Part shown: piece by piece, positions 27,283 to 36,063 of the stretch
Position numbering within the stretch: position 1 is the first letter of the stretch
Layout: every line of letters begins with the position of its first letter
From: Roseibacterium beibuensis
Lineage (GTDB): Bacteria; Pseudomonadota; Alphaproteobacteria; Rhodobacterales; Rhodobacteraceae
Direction of reading: 5' to 3'
NCBI RefSeq assembly: GCF_039542305.1
Contig: NZ_BAABHW010000006.1
Location: 1-64,000, forward strand
DNA: 64,000 nt
Made by a program: the position numbers and the translations under genes
The notes under the pieces: generated by a model
Told to the model about the DNA's origin: nothing
Database searches by the model: none
What the model saw: only the letters and a program-made list of their open reading frames with translations

Positions 27283-29208
27283 ATGGCGAAATCGGCGCTG
27301 ACCGATCACCTGACGCTGGCCGGGCTGAACCTGATCCAGCAGGCCTTGACCATCTACGATGCCGACCTGCGCCTTGCCGTGAGCAACCGTCCCTTCCAGG
27401 CGATGTTCGGCTTGCCCGAACGTTTGGTGACAGCAGGCGCGCATTTCGAGGAAACCGTGCGCTGGCTGGCGGAAAACGGCGAATACGGCGAGGTGGATGA
27501 CGTCGACGCCTTTGTCCATGACCGGGTCAAAGCCGCCCGCGCCTTCGTTCCCCACTACATGGAGCGGCAACGCGCGAACGGGCGCACGATCAGCGTGGAG
27601 GGATCGCCGCTGCCCGAGGGCGGCTGGGTCACGGTCTATACCGACATCACCGCGACCAAGCGGCAGGAGACGTTGCTCAGGGCCCGGTCCGAGGAACTCT
27701 CCGACCAGGTGCTGAGCCATTCCGAGGAACTGGCGCGGACGAATCGGCGGCTGGAAGCCACCATCGCCCAGTTGGAAGAGGCGAAGCGGCAACTGACCGA
27801 GATGGAAGCGCGCATCCGCGTCACCACCGAGATGGCGCCGGCTCATATCGCGCGGCTCGATTCGGACGGGGTCTATACCTACACCAACCGCCGCCTGTCC
27901 TCGGTCATGCCGGGCAAACGGTCGGACGTGGTCGGAATGCGCTTTGACGAGGTGTTCGACCCGGTCACCGCCGGCAAGCTCAAGGGCCCCGTGGCCGCAG
28001 CCTTGCGCGGCGAGGCGAGCGTTCTGGAATACGACGACGAAGGGTCGGGGCGGCGCATTCGAACGGCCTTCACGCCCGACCGGATGGACCCGGACGGCCC
28101 GATCACCGGGGTTTACCTTCTGTCCACCGACATGACCGAAGAGGCGCAGGCGCGCGCGGCGCTGGCGCAGACCCACAAGCGGGAACTGGCGGCGCAACTG
28201 ACCAGCGGGTTGGCGCACGACTTCGCGAATCTCCTGACGATCATCCTCGGGCTGCAAGGCCGGTTGGAGCGGATGCCCCTACCGCTTGGCGCGCATGACC
28301 TGACCGAGGCGACGAAGATGGCGGCACGGCGCGGCGGAACGCTGCTCGACAAGATCGCGCGCATTACCGGCCCGCACGAGATGCGCACCGCCCCGGTCGT
28401 CCTGCGCGATTTCCTCGACGGATTCGCCCAGCTGGGCCGCGCGGCCCTGCCCGAAGGCGTCACGCTGAGCATCGAGAATACCGTCGAGCACCCGGCGCTG
28501 ATGCTGGATGCGGGCGGTTTGCAGGACAGCCTGTTGAACCTGGTCCTCAATGCGCGGGATGCGATCGGTGGACAGGACGGGCGCATCGACATTCGGCTGG
28601 CCAACCTGCGCGACACCTGGCTGGAAATCCGCGTCAGCGATACCGGCCCCGGATTTTCCGACCATGCCTTGGCGAATGCGCTGAACCCGTTCTTCACGAC
28701 CAAGGGCGACGAGGGGTCGGGCCTTGGCCTGACGATGGTCTACGACCTGACGAAACTGGCCGGCGGCAAGCTGGACCTGTCGAACGCGCCCGACGGGGGC
28801 GGCGTCGTCACCCTGCGCCTCCCTTTGAAGGCTGCCGAGGCCGAGGCCCGGCCCCTTCTGATCCTGGTGGTCGACGACATAGCCGAACTGCGCGCGGGCA
28901 TCCGCGAGACGCTGACCCAGTTGGGCCACCAGGTGATCGAGGCCGCCAGCGGCGAAGAGGCCTTGGCCCTTGCCGAGATTCCCGGCATCGACTGGGTGAT
29001 CTCGGACCTGCGCCTGGGGGAGATGGACGGGGTCGAGTTGCTGTCGAGGCTCGCGGCGCGCCACCCGCAGTTGCGCCTTGCGCTCCTGACCTCGTTGCCG
29101 GAAAACGACCCCAGACGGGTAGAGGGGGCCGCGCGCTGGCCTGTCTTGAGCAAGCCGATCGAGCCTACGCGTCTTGCCGCCGTTCTGAACGCCGAGGTCG
29201 CCGCATGA
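27283..29208 (+). CDS. hybrid sensor histidine kinase (PAS-PAS-kinase-receiver)
   Basis: 641 aa from the ATG at 27283, preceded by AGGGAGGA; an ATG at 27259 is an alternative. No transmembrane segment is seen, so it is cytosolic. Two PAS domains (about residues 10-120 and 185-295) are joined by a coiled coil (about 125-180). His312 in LAHDFANLL is the phosphorylation site. The ATPase domain shows NLVLNARDAI, DTGPGF and GSGLGLTMV. A C-terminal receiver has Asp575 in ISDLRLGEMDG and LSKPI. It overlaps the response regulator gene by 4 bases and is divergent from the acyl-CoA synthetase/importer operon, which it may control. Confidence 0.92.
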   Translation: MAKSALTDHLTLAGLNLIQQALTIYDADLRLAVSNRPFQAMFGLPERLVTAGAHFEETVRWLAENGEYGEVDDVDAFVHDRVKAARAFVPHYMERQRANGRTISVEGSPLPEGGWVTVYTDITATKRQETLLRARSEELSDQVLSHSEELARTNRRLEATIAQLEEAKRQLTEMEARIRVTTEMAPAHIARLDSDGVYTYTNRRLSSVMPGKRSDVVGMRFDEVFDPVTAGKLKGPVAAALRGEASVLEYDDEGSGRRIRTAFTPDRMDPDGPITGVYLLSTDMTEEAQARAALAQTHKRELAAQLTSGLAHDFANLLTIILGLQGRLERMPLPLGAHDLTEATKMAARRGGTLLDKIARITGPHEMRTAPVVLRDFLDGFAQLGRAALPEGVTLSIENTVEHPALMLDAGGLQDSLLNLVLNARDAIGGQDGRIDIRLANLRDTWLEIRVSDTGPGFSDHALANALNPFFTTKGDEGSGLGLTMVYDLTKLAGGKLDLSNAPDGGGVVTLRLPLKAAEAEARPLLILVVDDIAELRAGIRETLTQLGHQVIEAASGEEALALAEIPGIDWVISDLRLGEMDGVELLSRLAARHPQLRLALLTSLPENDPRRVEGAARWPVLSKPIEPTRLAAVLNAEVAA

Positions 29209-29906
29209 GCCAACCCTTCGTCGCCATCCTCGATGACGAACCGCAGATCCGGTCCATGCTGTCGGATGCGCTGACCGAGGCCGGGTTCCGCACCGCCGGG
29301 TTTGCCCGCGCGACCGAGTTCGAGGCCGCGCTGCAACGCTCCACCCCTGATGTGTGTCTTGTCGATCTTGGCCTGCCGGATCGGGACGGATTGGCGCTGG
29401 TGCATCGCCTTGCCCTGGAATCGGGCGCCGCGATCATCATCATCTCGGGCCGCGCGCAGGTGCAGGATCGCGTGACCGGGCTGGAGCTTGGGGCGGATGA
29501 CTACATCATCAAACCTTTCGACCCGGCCGAAGTGGTGGCACGCGTCCGCGCCCGCCTGCGGGTCTCCAAGCCGAAATCGGGGGCGCAGCAAACCGCGCGC
29601 TTCAACGGCTGGACCGCGCATTTCGACCGCTATGTCCTCGAAGACGAAACGGGCGAGGAAACCGCCTTTTCCCATGCCGAGGGCGAGGTGCTGCGCATGT
29701 TCCTGGAGGCCCCCAAGCGCCTGATCTCGCGCCAGCAGATGCAGGAAAGCCTTGGCGGCGCTGCAGGAGAAAGCTTTGACCGGGCGATGGATGTCCGAAT
29801 TTCGCGCCTTCGTACGAAACTGCGTGAGGACCCCAAGAACCCCCGGCTGATCAAGACGATCTACGGCGCGGGCTACATCTTTCTGGGCGACGTGGCGTGG
29901 ATCTAG
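29205..29906 (+). CDS. OmpR-family response regulator
   Basis: 233 aa. The receiver domain has DDE at residues 10-12, the phospho-acceptor Asp54 (LVDLGLPD) and Lys103 (YIIKPF). A winged-helix DNA-binding domain ends in RISRLRTKLREDPKNPRLIKTIYGAGYIF. It is coupled to the hybrid kinase by an ATGA overlap, forming a phosphorelay that may run from kinase His to its own receiver and then to this regulator. Its 3' end overlaps the convergent next gene by 4 bases. Likely targets are the neighbouring CoA-ligase/ABC genes, by position only. Confidence 0.94.
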   Translation: MSQPFVAILDDEPQIRSMLSDALTEAGFRTAGFARATEFEAALQRSTPDVCLVDLGLPDRDGLALVHRLALESGAAIIIISGRAQVQDRVTGLELGADDYIIKPFDPAEVVARVRARLRVSKPKSGAQQTARFNGWTAHFDRYVLEDETGEETAFSHAEGEVLRMFLEAPKRLISRQQMQESLGGAAGESFDRAMDVRISRLRTKLREDPKNPRLIKTIYGAGYIFLGDVAWI

Positions 29907-30337
29907 CGCCCGCGCGCTTCCGCGACCAGACCCGCCAGTTCCTCGCGCATGTCTTCCAGATCATCCCGATGGTGATTGGCCGGCGTCGCGCGGATGGCCG
30001 CGTCGAATTCTTGTAGAAGAACTGCTCCCGCATCGGCCAGGGCCGACATATCGCTGGCGTCAGGGGTGTCGAACGACGCCTTGATCGCGGTGAGCATCGA
30101 GGCCGCCCGCCCCTTCAGCGATCCACCCTCGTCCGGGTCCTGACAGAGGGCAAAGAGGATCCGCCCGACGCGCTGGATATGCTGGTGGTGCTCCTCCCGG
30201 AACTTTTTCAGAAGGTGCTCGAACTGTCCCTCGGCATGGGGCAGCAGCGCATCTGTCGCGGTCCGCGCATCGACCAGATGGGTCAGCAAGACCTCCGGTG
30301 CGGCGATCTGGCGGGAAGGGTCCTGTGGGTCGCTCAT
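29903..30337 (-). CDS. hypothetical helical cytosolic protein
   Basis: 144 aa, no signal or membrane segment, predicted all-helical. A His-rich stretch (REEHHQHIQRVGRI, about residues 47-60) could bind a metal. Acidic and Ala-rich helices follow. I do not recognise the family. It starts 17 bases after the M20 hydrolase gene on the same strand, so it is likely in that transcript. Confidence 0.65.
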   Translation of the reverse strand: MSDPQDPSRQIAAPEVLLTHLVDARTATDALLPHAEGQFEHLLKKFREEHHQHIQRVGRILFALCQDPDEGGSLKGRAASMLTAIKASFDTPDASDMSALADAGAVLLQEFDAAIRATPANHHRDDLEDMREELAGLVAEARGR

Positions 30338-30354
30338 GGTCCACTCCGGGCTGG

Positions 30355-31563
30355 TCAGCCCAAACGCTGCACCGCCCGGGCTAGCACCTCAACCCCTGTC
30401 ACCAGGTCCGGTTCCTTGGTGTCTTCCTCGAAGGCATGCGAAATGCCGTTGATCGACGGCACGAAAAGCATCCCCACCGGCATCAGACCGGCAAGGTTCG
30501 ACGCATCGTGCAGCGCGCCCGAGGGCATGGACCGCCAGCGCCCCGGCGCGACCTCTTCGGCGGCATCCGACAGGGCCTTTTGCATCGCGTCATCCATCGG
30601 CATCGGCGCCAGATCGTGGCGCAGCTTGTCGAGCGTGATCTCGCAGCCGGTCTCAACCGACATCTCTTCCAGAAGATCGTTGATCACCCGCTCCATCCGG
30701 TCGAGGCGGTCGGCAGCGATATCGCGCCATTGCAGCGAGAACTCGGCGCGCCCCGGCACCACCGACTGCGACCCGGGATGCAGGCGGATATGGCCGATGG
30801 TCCAGACGGTCTGCGGCGTGACCACATTGGCAAAGCGATCCGGCAAAGCCGTGGCGATCCGGGCCGCGATGGTGAAGGCATCCTTGCGCATGCCCATGGG
30901 CGTGGTGCCTGCATGGTTCTGTTGGCCGTGAACGGTGATGTGGAACTGGCGCAGGCCAACAATGCCCGTCACGACGCCCACAGCTTCGTCCGCCGCGTCG
31001 AGGACCGGCCCCTGTTCGATATGCGCCTCCAGGAAGCCGTTGAAACGCGCGGGATCCACCCAGTCGCCTGCCCGGTCCGCGATCCGCGCCCGTGCCTCTG
31101 GCCATGTCGTGCCATCGGTCGCGACAAGCTTGTCCGCGGCCTCCATGCTCAGTTTGCCGGACCAGAGCGACGATCCGGTGAGCGCGCCAAAACGCCCCTC
31201 CTCGTCCTGGAAGGACACGACCGAGATCGGCGGGCCGCCGGCCTCCTGTGCCGTGCGCGCGACCTCCAACGCCGCGATCACCCCATAGGCCCCGTCCAGC
31301 CAGCCGCCCTCGGGCTGGGTGTCGGAATGCGAGCCCATCAGAAGGCTGCGCTCCGCATCGGCAAGGCCGAAAAGGTTTCCCGCCGGATCCATGTGCGGGG
31401 TCAGCCCGGCCTCCTGAAAGCGATCTGCCAGCAAGTCTCGGGCCGCGAGATCGGCATCGGTGAACGCGCGCCGCCGCACCCCCTTGCTGCCCGGCGCATC
31501 ATCGCCCCCGAATGTGCGCAGCATGTGGAGATCGGCAAGGAAACGGTCGGCGTTCGGGGTCAT
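30355..31563 (-). CDS. M20-family Zn-dependent hydrolase (hydantoinase/carbamoylase type)
   Basis: 402 aa. The metal-binding set of the family is seen in MGSHSDTQPEGG, FQDEEGRFGA and EAHIEQGPVLD. The dimerisation insert with NHAGTTPMGMRKDA and the C-terminal PSGALHDASNL are also present. Members hydrolyse N-carbamoyl amino acids, allantoate or ureidoglycolate, releasing ammonia and CO2. No allantoin genes lie nearby, so the substrate cannot be narrowed. It precedes the 144-aa hypothetical gene in one transcript. Confidence 0.92.
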   Translation of the reverse strand: MTPNADRFLADLHMLRTFGGDDAPGSKGVRRRAFTDADLAARDLLADRFQEAGLTPHMDPAGNLFGLADAERSLLMGSHSDTQPEGGWLDGAYGVIAALEVARTAQEAGGPPISVVSFQDEEGRFGALTGSSLWSGKLSMEAADKLVATDGTTWPEARARIADRAGDWVDPARFNGFLEAHIEQGPVLDAADEAVGVVTGIVGLRQFHITVHGQQNHAGTTPMGMRKDAFTIAARIATALPDRFANVVTPQTVWTIGHIRLHPGSQSVVPGRAEFSLQWRDIAADRLDRMERVINDLLEEMSVETGCEITLDKLRHDLAPMPMDDAMQKALSDAAEEVAPGRWRSMPSGALHDASNLAGLMPVGMLFVPSINGISHAFEEDTKEPDLVTGVEVLARAVQRLG

Positions 31564-31626
31564 GTGTGGCCTCCTGTCGGCAGGTTTCCCAAGCTATTCG
31601 CATCCGATCATGGTAGCGTCCACCCC

Positions 31627-31791
31627 ATGGATGTGACGGCCCTTGTCTTCTACGCCGCGATTTGCGGGCTTCTCAGCCTTGCGTCACCCCGCCTCGGGCG
31701 GCCTTTCATACGTCTCGCCGTTGGTGCCGTGGTCGGCATCGCCGCGGCCACCCTCCTGCCGATCCTCAGAACCGCCTTCGGCCTCGGCTGA
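31627..31791 (+). CDS. 54-aa small membrane protein
   Basis: The frame opens MDVTALVFYAAICGLL and ends LRTAFGLG. It has two hydrophobic segments joined by a short basic turn (SPRLGRPFIR), and codon use matches its neighbours. It is divergent from the M20 hydrolase and lies 66 bases upstream of the phosphatase. Not recognised; may be co-transcribed with the phosphatase. Confidence 0.55.
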   Translation: MDVTALVFYAAICGLLSLASPRLGRPFIRLAVGAVVGIAAATLLPILRTAFGLG

Positions 31792-31857
31792 GGCCGCCTT
31801 GCGCTTCGCCGCGCGATCCCCCATCACAGGGCACAGGATCCGCGAGAGAGGTTTGGT

Positions 31858-32511
31858 GTGGGCGAACTGGTTCTGGTCCGGCACGGGCAGGCGAATTCAG
31901 CAGCGAATGACGAGGCGGGCTATGACCGGCTGAGCGATCTGGGCCACCAGCAGGCCGTTTGGCTGGGCGAGTGGCTGCGCACCCATGACGCCCCCTTCGA
32001 CGAGGTGTTCATGGGTGGCCTGCGCCGCCACCGCGAAACGGCGGAAGGCATGGGCAACATGGGGGCGCAGCCACGGGTCGATCCGCGCCTGAACGAGCTG
32101 GATTATTTCAACCTCTCCCGCGCGCATGCCGAAAAGAACGGCGAGACCGAGATGCATGGCCCCGAGGATTTCGTCCATCACATCCGCGACATCATGGAAG
32201 CCTGGCATCGCGCCGAGATCCGTGGCGACGAAAGCTATGCCGATTTCGAGGCACGCGTGGCCGAGGTGCTGGACCTTGCCGCGACGCCGGGGCGGCGCGT
32301 GCTGTGCGTCACGTCTGGCGGCGTGATCGGCATGATGGTGCGCCACCTGCTCGAACTCGACATCGCGCGCATGGCCCACCTGTTGGTGCCGATCCGGAAT
32401 TGCTCGATCCACCGCGTGATGGTGCTGGACCAGGCGCGGATCCTGTCAGGGTTCAACGCCACGCCCCATCTCGATACACCCGACCGCATCCATGCCCGCA
32501 CCGAGTTCTGA
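31858..32511 (+). CDS. histidine phosphatase family protein
   Basis: 217 aa starting at a GTG (31858), which has GAGAGAGG 6 bases upstream. The catalytic RHG motif is in LVLVRHGQANS near residue 8. The second His lies in VLCVTSGGVIGMM, a variant in which the usual G-H is S-G, so catalysis may differ. The phosphoglycerate-mutase-like fold is otherwise recognisable (LRRHRETAEGM). It lies directly upstream of the saccharopine dehydrogenase pair on the same strand. Confidence 0.87.
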   Translation: MGELVLVRHGQANSAANDEAGYDRLSDLGHQQAVWLGEWLRTHDAPFDEVFMGGLRRHRETAEGMGNMGAQPRVDPRLNELDYFNLSRAHAEKNGETEMHGPEDFVHHIRDIMEAWHRAEIRGDESYADFEARVAEVLDLAATPGRRVLCVTSGGVIGMMVRHLLELDIARMAHLLVPIRNCSIHRVMVLDQARILSGFNATPHLDTPDRIHARTEF

Positions 32512-32523
32512 AAGGGAAAGCCG

Positions 32524-33579
32524 ATGACACATCTCTGGGTCCGCGCCGAGGAACGCCCGAACGAGGAACGCGTGGGCATCACCCCCGAGGGCGTGGCAGA
32601 CCTGCTGGCCGCGGGCATGACCGTCACCGTCGAAGACAGCCCGGTGCGCGCCATTCCGATCGACGGCTACCGCGCCACCGGCGCCCGCATCGCCCAGGCC
32701 GGCAGCTGGCGGCAGGCCCCGGAAGACGCGATCATCTTCGGCCTCAAGGAATTGCCCGAGGATGGCACCCCGCTGCCGCATCGCCACATCATGTTCGGCC
32801 ATGCCTACAAGGGCCAGCCAGCCGGGCGCGAACTGCTCAAGCGGTTCAAGGCGGGCGGCGGTACGCTCTACGATCTCGAGTACCTGACCGACGACGACGG
32901 CCGCCGCGTCGCCGCCTTCGGCTACTGGGCGGGCTATGCCGGGGCCGCCATCTCGACCATGTGCTGGATCGCCGAGGCCGAGGGCGGCGTCTGCGGGCCC
33001 GTCGCCACCTACCCGAACGCCGAGGCCCTGCGTGACACCATCGCCGCCGCCCTCGACCGGATCGACAGCCACCGCCCCAGCGCGATCATCATCGGCGCCA
33101 AGGGCCGTGTCGGCACCGGCGCGGGCGATTTCTGCGACCAGATGGGGCTGGCGGTCACGCGCTGGGATATCGACGAAACCGCCCATGGCGGCCCCTTCCC
33201 CGAAATCCTGCAGCACGATATTTTCCTCAACTGCATCCTCGCCACGCCCGGTGTCCCGGTCTTCGTTCCCGCCGAGGCCAGGACCGCCCCGCGCACGCTG
33301 CGCGTGATCGGCGATATCGCCTGCGACCCGACCTCGGAGTTCTCGCCGATCAAGGTTTATGACCGTGCCACCGACTGGGCCGCCCCGGCCCTGCGGGTCC
33401 ACGACGACCCGCCGCTTGACGTGATGGCCATCGACAACCTGCCCTCGCTTCTTCCGGTCGAAAGCGCGCAGGATTACGCGGGCCAGCTTCTGCCATCGCT
33501 CAAGACGCTCGATGCGCTGGACGACGGCGTCTGGGGCCGGGCGAAAACCATCTTCGACAAGCATATCGCAACCGTCTGA
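32524..33579 (+). CDS. saccharopine dehydrogenase, lysine-forming type (LYS1-like)
   Basis: 351 aa. Alanine-dehydrogenase/saccharopine-dehydrogenase fold: the N-terminal half has RAEERPNEERVGITPEGV and the HIMFGHAYKGQ segment that binds substrate. The NAD-binding half has IIIGAKGRVGTGAGDF, and DVMAIDNLPSLLPVES follows. It interconverts lysine plus 2-oxoglutarate with saccharopine, probably in the catabolic direction in this lineage. It is followed after 14 bases by the glutamate-forming partner, so two separate polypeptides do the work of the plant/animal fused LKR/SDH. Confidence 0.92.
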   Translation: MTHLWVRAEERPNEERVGITPEGVADLLAAGMTVTVEDSPVRAIPIDGYRATGARIAQAGSWRQAPEDAIIFGLKELPEDGTPLPHRHIMFGHAYKGQPAGRELLKRFKAGGGTLYDLEYLTDDDGRRVAAFGYWAGYAGAAISTMCWIAEAEGGVCGPVATYPNAEALRDTIAAALDRIDSHRPSAIIIGAKGRVGTGAGDFCDQMGLAVTRWDIDETAHGGPFPEILQHDIFLNCILATPGVPVFVPAEARTAPRTLRVIGDIACDPTSEFSPIKVYDRATDWAAPALRVHDDPPLDVMAIDNLPSLLPVESAQDYAGQLLPSLKTLDALDDGVWGRAKTIFDKHIATV

Positions 33580-33593
33580 ACAGGAGGCGCAAG

Positions 33594-34736
33594 ATGACGA
33601 TCCATTGGTGCGGCACCGGCCTTTCGGCCATCCCGGGGCTTCGCCGCCTGATCGAGGCGGGGCATGACGTGGTGGTCTGGAACCGAACCGTCGAGAAGGC
33701 CCGCGAGGCCGTGGGCGACCTGACCGACGATATCCGGGCCTTCGACCTCGCCGCGCTGACCGAGGCCCTGACCCCCGGCGACGTCGCCGTCTCGATGCTG
33801 CCGGGCGACTGGCATGTCGCAATTGCCGAGGCCTGCATCGCCAAGGGCGCGCATTTCGTCTCCTCCAGCTACATCTCGCCCGAGATGCGCGCGCTCGACG
33901 AGGCCGCGAAAAAGGCGGGCGTGACCCTCGTGAACGAGGTCGGGCTCGACCCCGGGATCGACCACCTGATGGCCCACGCGCTGATGGCCGCGTATCGCGC
34001 CTCCGACGCCTTCGACCCGTCCAACACGCACCGCTTCATCTCCTATTGCGGCGGCATCCCCAAAACGCCCAACCCGTTCCGCTACAAGTTCAGCTGGTCG
34101 CCCCTGGGCGTGCTCAAGGCCCTGCGTTCGCCCTCGCGCTCCATCAAGGACGGCGCCGAATGGGTGGTGGACCGCCCGTGGAACGCCATCTCCACCTACA
34201 CCGCGCCGCTGCCCAGCCCCGAAAGCTTCGAGGTCTATCCCAACCGCGACTCCCTGCCTTTCATGGCGGAATACGGGCTCGGCGATGACTGGACGGTCGA
34301 CCAGTTCGTGCGCGGTACCCTGCGCCTCGACGGCTGGTCCGAGGCCTGGGCCGACGTCTTCGCCGAGATCGAAACGCTCAGCGGCCCCGAAGGCGATGCG
34401 CGGCTGAAAGAGATGTCCGACGGGTTCTGGACCGACAACGCCTATGACGAGGGCGAGCCGGACCGGGTCGTCCTCTGTGTCGGGCTCGAAGCCCGGAAGA
34501 ACGGCGAACCGGTCTGGCACAAGACCTATGTCATGGATGCCTGGGGCGACAGCCGCGGCACCGCCATGGCGCGGCTTGTCTCCGTCCCGGTCTCGCTCGC
34601 CGTCGAAGCCGCGATCGCCGGCAAGATCGCCCCCGGCGTTCACGCAGCACCCTCCGATCCCGCCTTGGTCAAGGACTGGATGCAGACGGTCGGAACCCTC
34701 GCCCAGCATCTGGAAATCGTCGACCACGCGGCCTGA
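33594..34736 (+). CDS. saccharopine dehydrogenase, glutamate-forming type (LYS9-like)
   Basis: 380 aa. An N-terminal Rossmann part is trimmed (MTIHWCGTGLSAIPGLRRL, with the loop less canonical than GxGxxG). FVSSSYISPEMRALDEAAKKAGVTLVNEVGLDPGIDHLMAH is the strongly conserved substrate-site block of LYS9-type enzymes. It would oxidise saccharopine to glutamate and 2-aminoadipate semialdehyde. With the upstream gene it completes the first two steps of lysine degradation by the saccharopine route. AGGAGGC lies upstream of the start. Confidence 0.92.
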   Translation: MTIHWCGTGLSAIPGLRRLIEAGHDVVVWNRTVEKAREAVGDLTDDIRAFDLAALTEALTPGDVAVSMLPGDWHVAIAEACIAKGAHFVSSSYISPEMRALDEAAKKAGVTLVNEVGLDPGIDHLMAHALMAAYRASDAFDPSNTHRFISYCGGIPKTPNPFRYKFSWSPLGVLKALRSPSRSIKDGAEWVVDRPWNAISTYTAPLPSPESFEVYPNRDSLPFMAEYGLGDDWTVDQFVRGTLRLDGWSEAWADVFAEIETLSGPEGDARLKEMSDGFWTDNAYDEGEPDRVVLCVGLEARKNGEPVWHKTYVMDAWGDSRGTAMARLVSVPVSLAVEAAIAGKIAPGVHAAPSDPALVKDWMQTVGTLAQHLEIVDHAA

Positions 34737-34761
34737 CCCGGCGACGCGGCAAGACAACGAC

Positions 34762-34792
34762 AAAGGCGGGCACCACGGCCCGCCCCATCTTT
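34762..34792 (+). terminator. hairpin after the saccharopine genes
   Basis: GGCGGGC (34765-34771) pairs with GCCCGCC (34778-34784), 28 bases past the stop codon and followed by ATCTTTAT. The T-run is weak. Confidence 0.6.
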
Positions 34793-34910
34793 ATCCCTCA
34801 AATATGCCTGCCGAAGGCAGAAGGCACGGGCGATCGCCCCAAAGGGGCGTGAGGCCGTGCCTCCCCCGGGCGACGCGCGGCACGCGCGGCGCAACCGCTC
34901 GGGGTTTTGG
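34791..34910. repeat. REP-like extragenic hairpin region
   Basis: Non-coding. It begins with an AT-rich string containing CTCAAATATGCCTGCC, then a compound hairpin: AGGCACGG (34822-34829) with CCGTGCCT (34855-34862) enclosing CGCCCC-AAA-GGGGCG (34835-34849). A second long-loop stem (CCCCGGGCG/CGCTCGGGG, 34864-34902) ends in GTTTT and could terminate plus-strand transcription. The composition resembles dispersed extragenic elements of Rhodobacterales. Confidence 0.5.
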
Positions 34911-34911
34911 C

Positions 34912-35226
34912 CTACATCAGCCCGTCTTCCTCGTCGGCCACGTCGATGCCCATGGCCTCGCAACCAGCCTCGAGGTGATCCGAGAAATGCGGGCTTCCCA
35001 GCAGGTAGTCGGCGGTCGGCACGGTCGCTTCGGCCTGCGCGGTTTCCACCGCTTCGGCCCAGTCATCGGCATCGAACGATCCACGCCCGATCCAGAACAG
35101 CGCGACCAGTTCCGCCGCTTCATCCTCGTTCAGGCGTTCGATGAACGCCCTGAGCTCGCCTTCGGCCCGATCCAGTTCATGCCCCATGAGGACAATCTGG
35201 GCCACTTTCCGTACAGAGATTTCCAT
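34912..35226 (-). CDS. DUF3775-domain protein, last gene of the RpoE-linked operon
   Basis: 104 aa, acidic and helical. It starts MEISVRKVAQIVLMGHELD and contains LNEDEAAELVALFWIGRGSFDADDW, the DUF3775 pattern. Function unknown. AAGGAGG precedes the start. It lies 75 bases downstream of the SDR gene on the same strand and therefore probably belongs to the operon driven from 39397-39426. Confidence 0.85.
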   Translation of the reverse strand: MEISVRKVAQIVLMGHELDRAEGELRAFIERLNEDEAAELVALFWIGRGSFDADDWAEAVETAQAEATVPTADYLLGSPHFSDHLEAGCEAMGIDVADEEDGLM

Positions 35227-35301
35227 ATCGCGCGTCCTCCTTTTCCGTCTTCCATATCAGCCGGACGAGACCTTCGTCACCTTGATCTGACGCAAATGCC
35301 C

Positions 35302-36045
35302 TCAGTCGCCCTTCTTGAAAAACAGCGGGAAATACATCCAGGCCGGCATCAACTGGCTCAGCTTGAAAATCATCCCGAACGCCCAGGGGAAATGCGACGC
35401 GAAGCTGCCGCCGTTCATCTTCTCGAAAAAGACGCGGCCCGCCTCGTCCGGCTCCAGGATCGCGGGCATCTTGAAATCGTTCTTGTCGGTCAGGCGCGTG
35501 CGGATGAACCCGGGATTGATGATCTGCACATGGATATCGGTGCCCCGCAGATCGCCGTGCAGCGACTCGGCCAGGCTGAACAACCCCGCCTTCGAGGCCG
35601 AATACCCGATGGCCCCGGGTAGCCCGCGATAGCCCGACAGGCTGCCGGTCAAAACGATATGGCCCTCGCCCTTCTCGACGAAGCGCGGCACCACCTGCCC
35701 CAGCACACGCACCGCGCCGGTCAGGTTGATATCGAACATCGCCTCGACCTTTTCGGCGTCCCATTCAGTGGCGGCGATGGGCCAATACACCCCGGCCAGG
35801 AACACGACGCCGTCGATCTCGCCGACCTCCTTGGCGGCGGCCTCGACGCTGCCGCGATCGGCGATGTCGATCGGCACGTAAGAGGCCTTTCCGGGCAAAT
35901 CCGCGACAAGTTCCTGCAACCGGTCCTCGGAGCGAGCCGACAGCACGAGGTCAACGCCGGTCCGGCTCATCTGGTGGGCCAGCGACCGCCCGAGCCCTTC
36001 GGACGCCCCGATCAACCAGTATCTCTTGCCGCTCCAATCCCGCAT
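35302..36045 (-). CDS. short-chain dehydrogenase/reductase in the RpoE-linked operon
   Basis: 247 aa. Rossmann motif GASEGLGRSLA near residue 13, the catalytic Ser region LTGSLSGYRG, and YSASKAG with Tyr and Lys spaced four apart. A hydrophobic C-terminal patch (MYFPLFFKKG) could touch the membrane. An SDR of this kind accompanies the FAD oxidoreductase/DUF1365 pair at the RpoE locus of related bacteria and is thought to act on lipid or sterol-like products; the substrate is unknown. It is 18 bases downstream of the MFS gene. Confidence 0.9.
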   Translation of the reverse strand: MRDWSGKRYWLIGASEGLGRSLAHQMSRTGVDLVLSARSEDRLQELVADLPGKASYVPIDIADRGSVEAAAKEVGEIDGVVFLAGVYWPIAATEWDAEKVEAMFDINLTGAVRVLGQVVPRFVEKGEGHIVLTGSLSGYRGLPGAIGYSASKAGLFSLAESLHGDLRGTDIHVQIINPGFIRTRLTDKNDFKMPAILEPDEAGRVFFEKMNGGSFASHFPWAFGMIFKLSQLMPAWMYFPLFFKKGD

Positions 36046-36063
36046 ACCGCCGTTCCTTTCACA

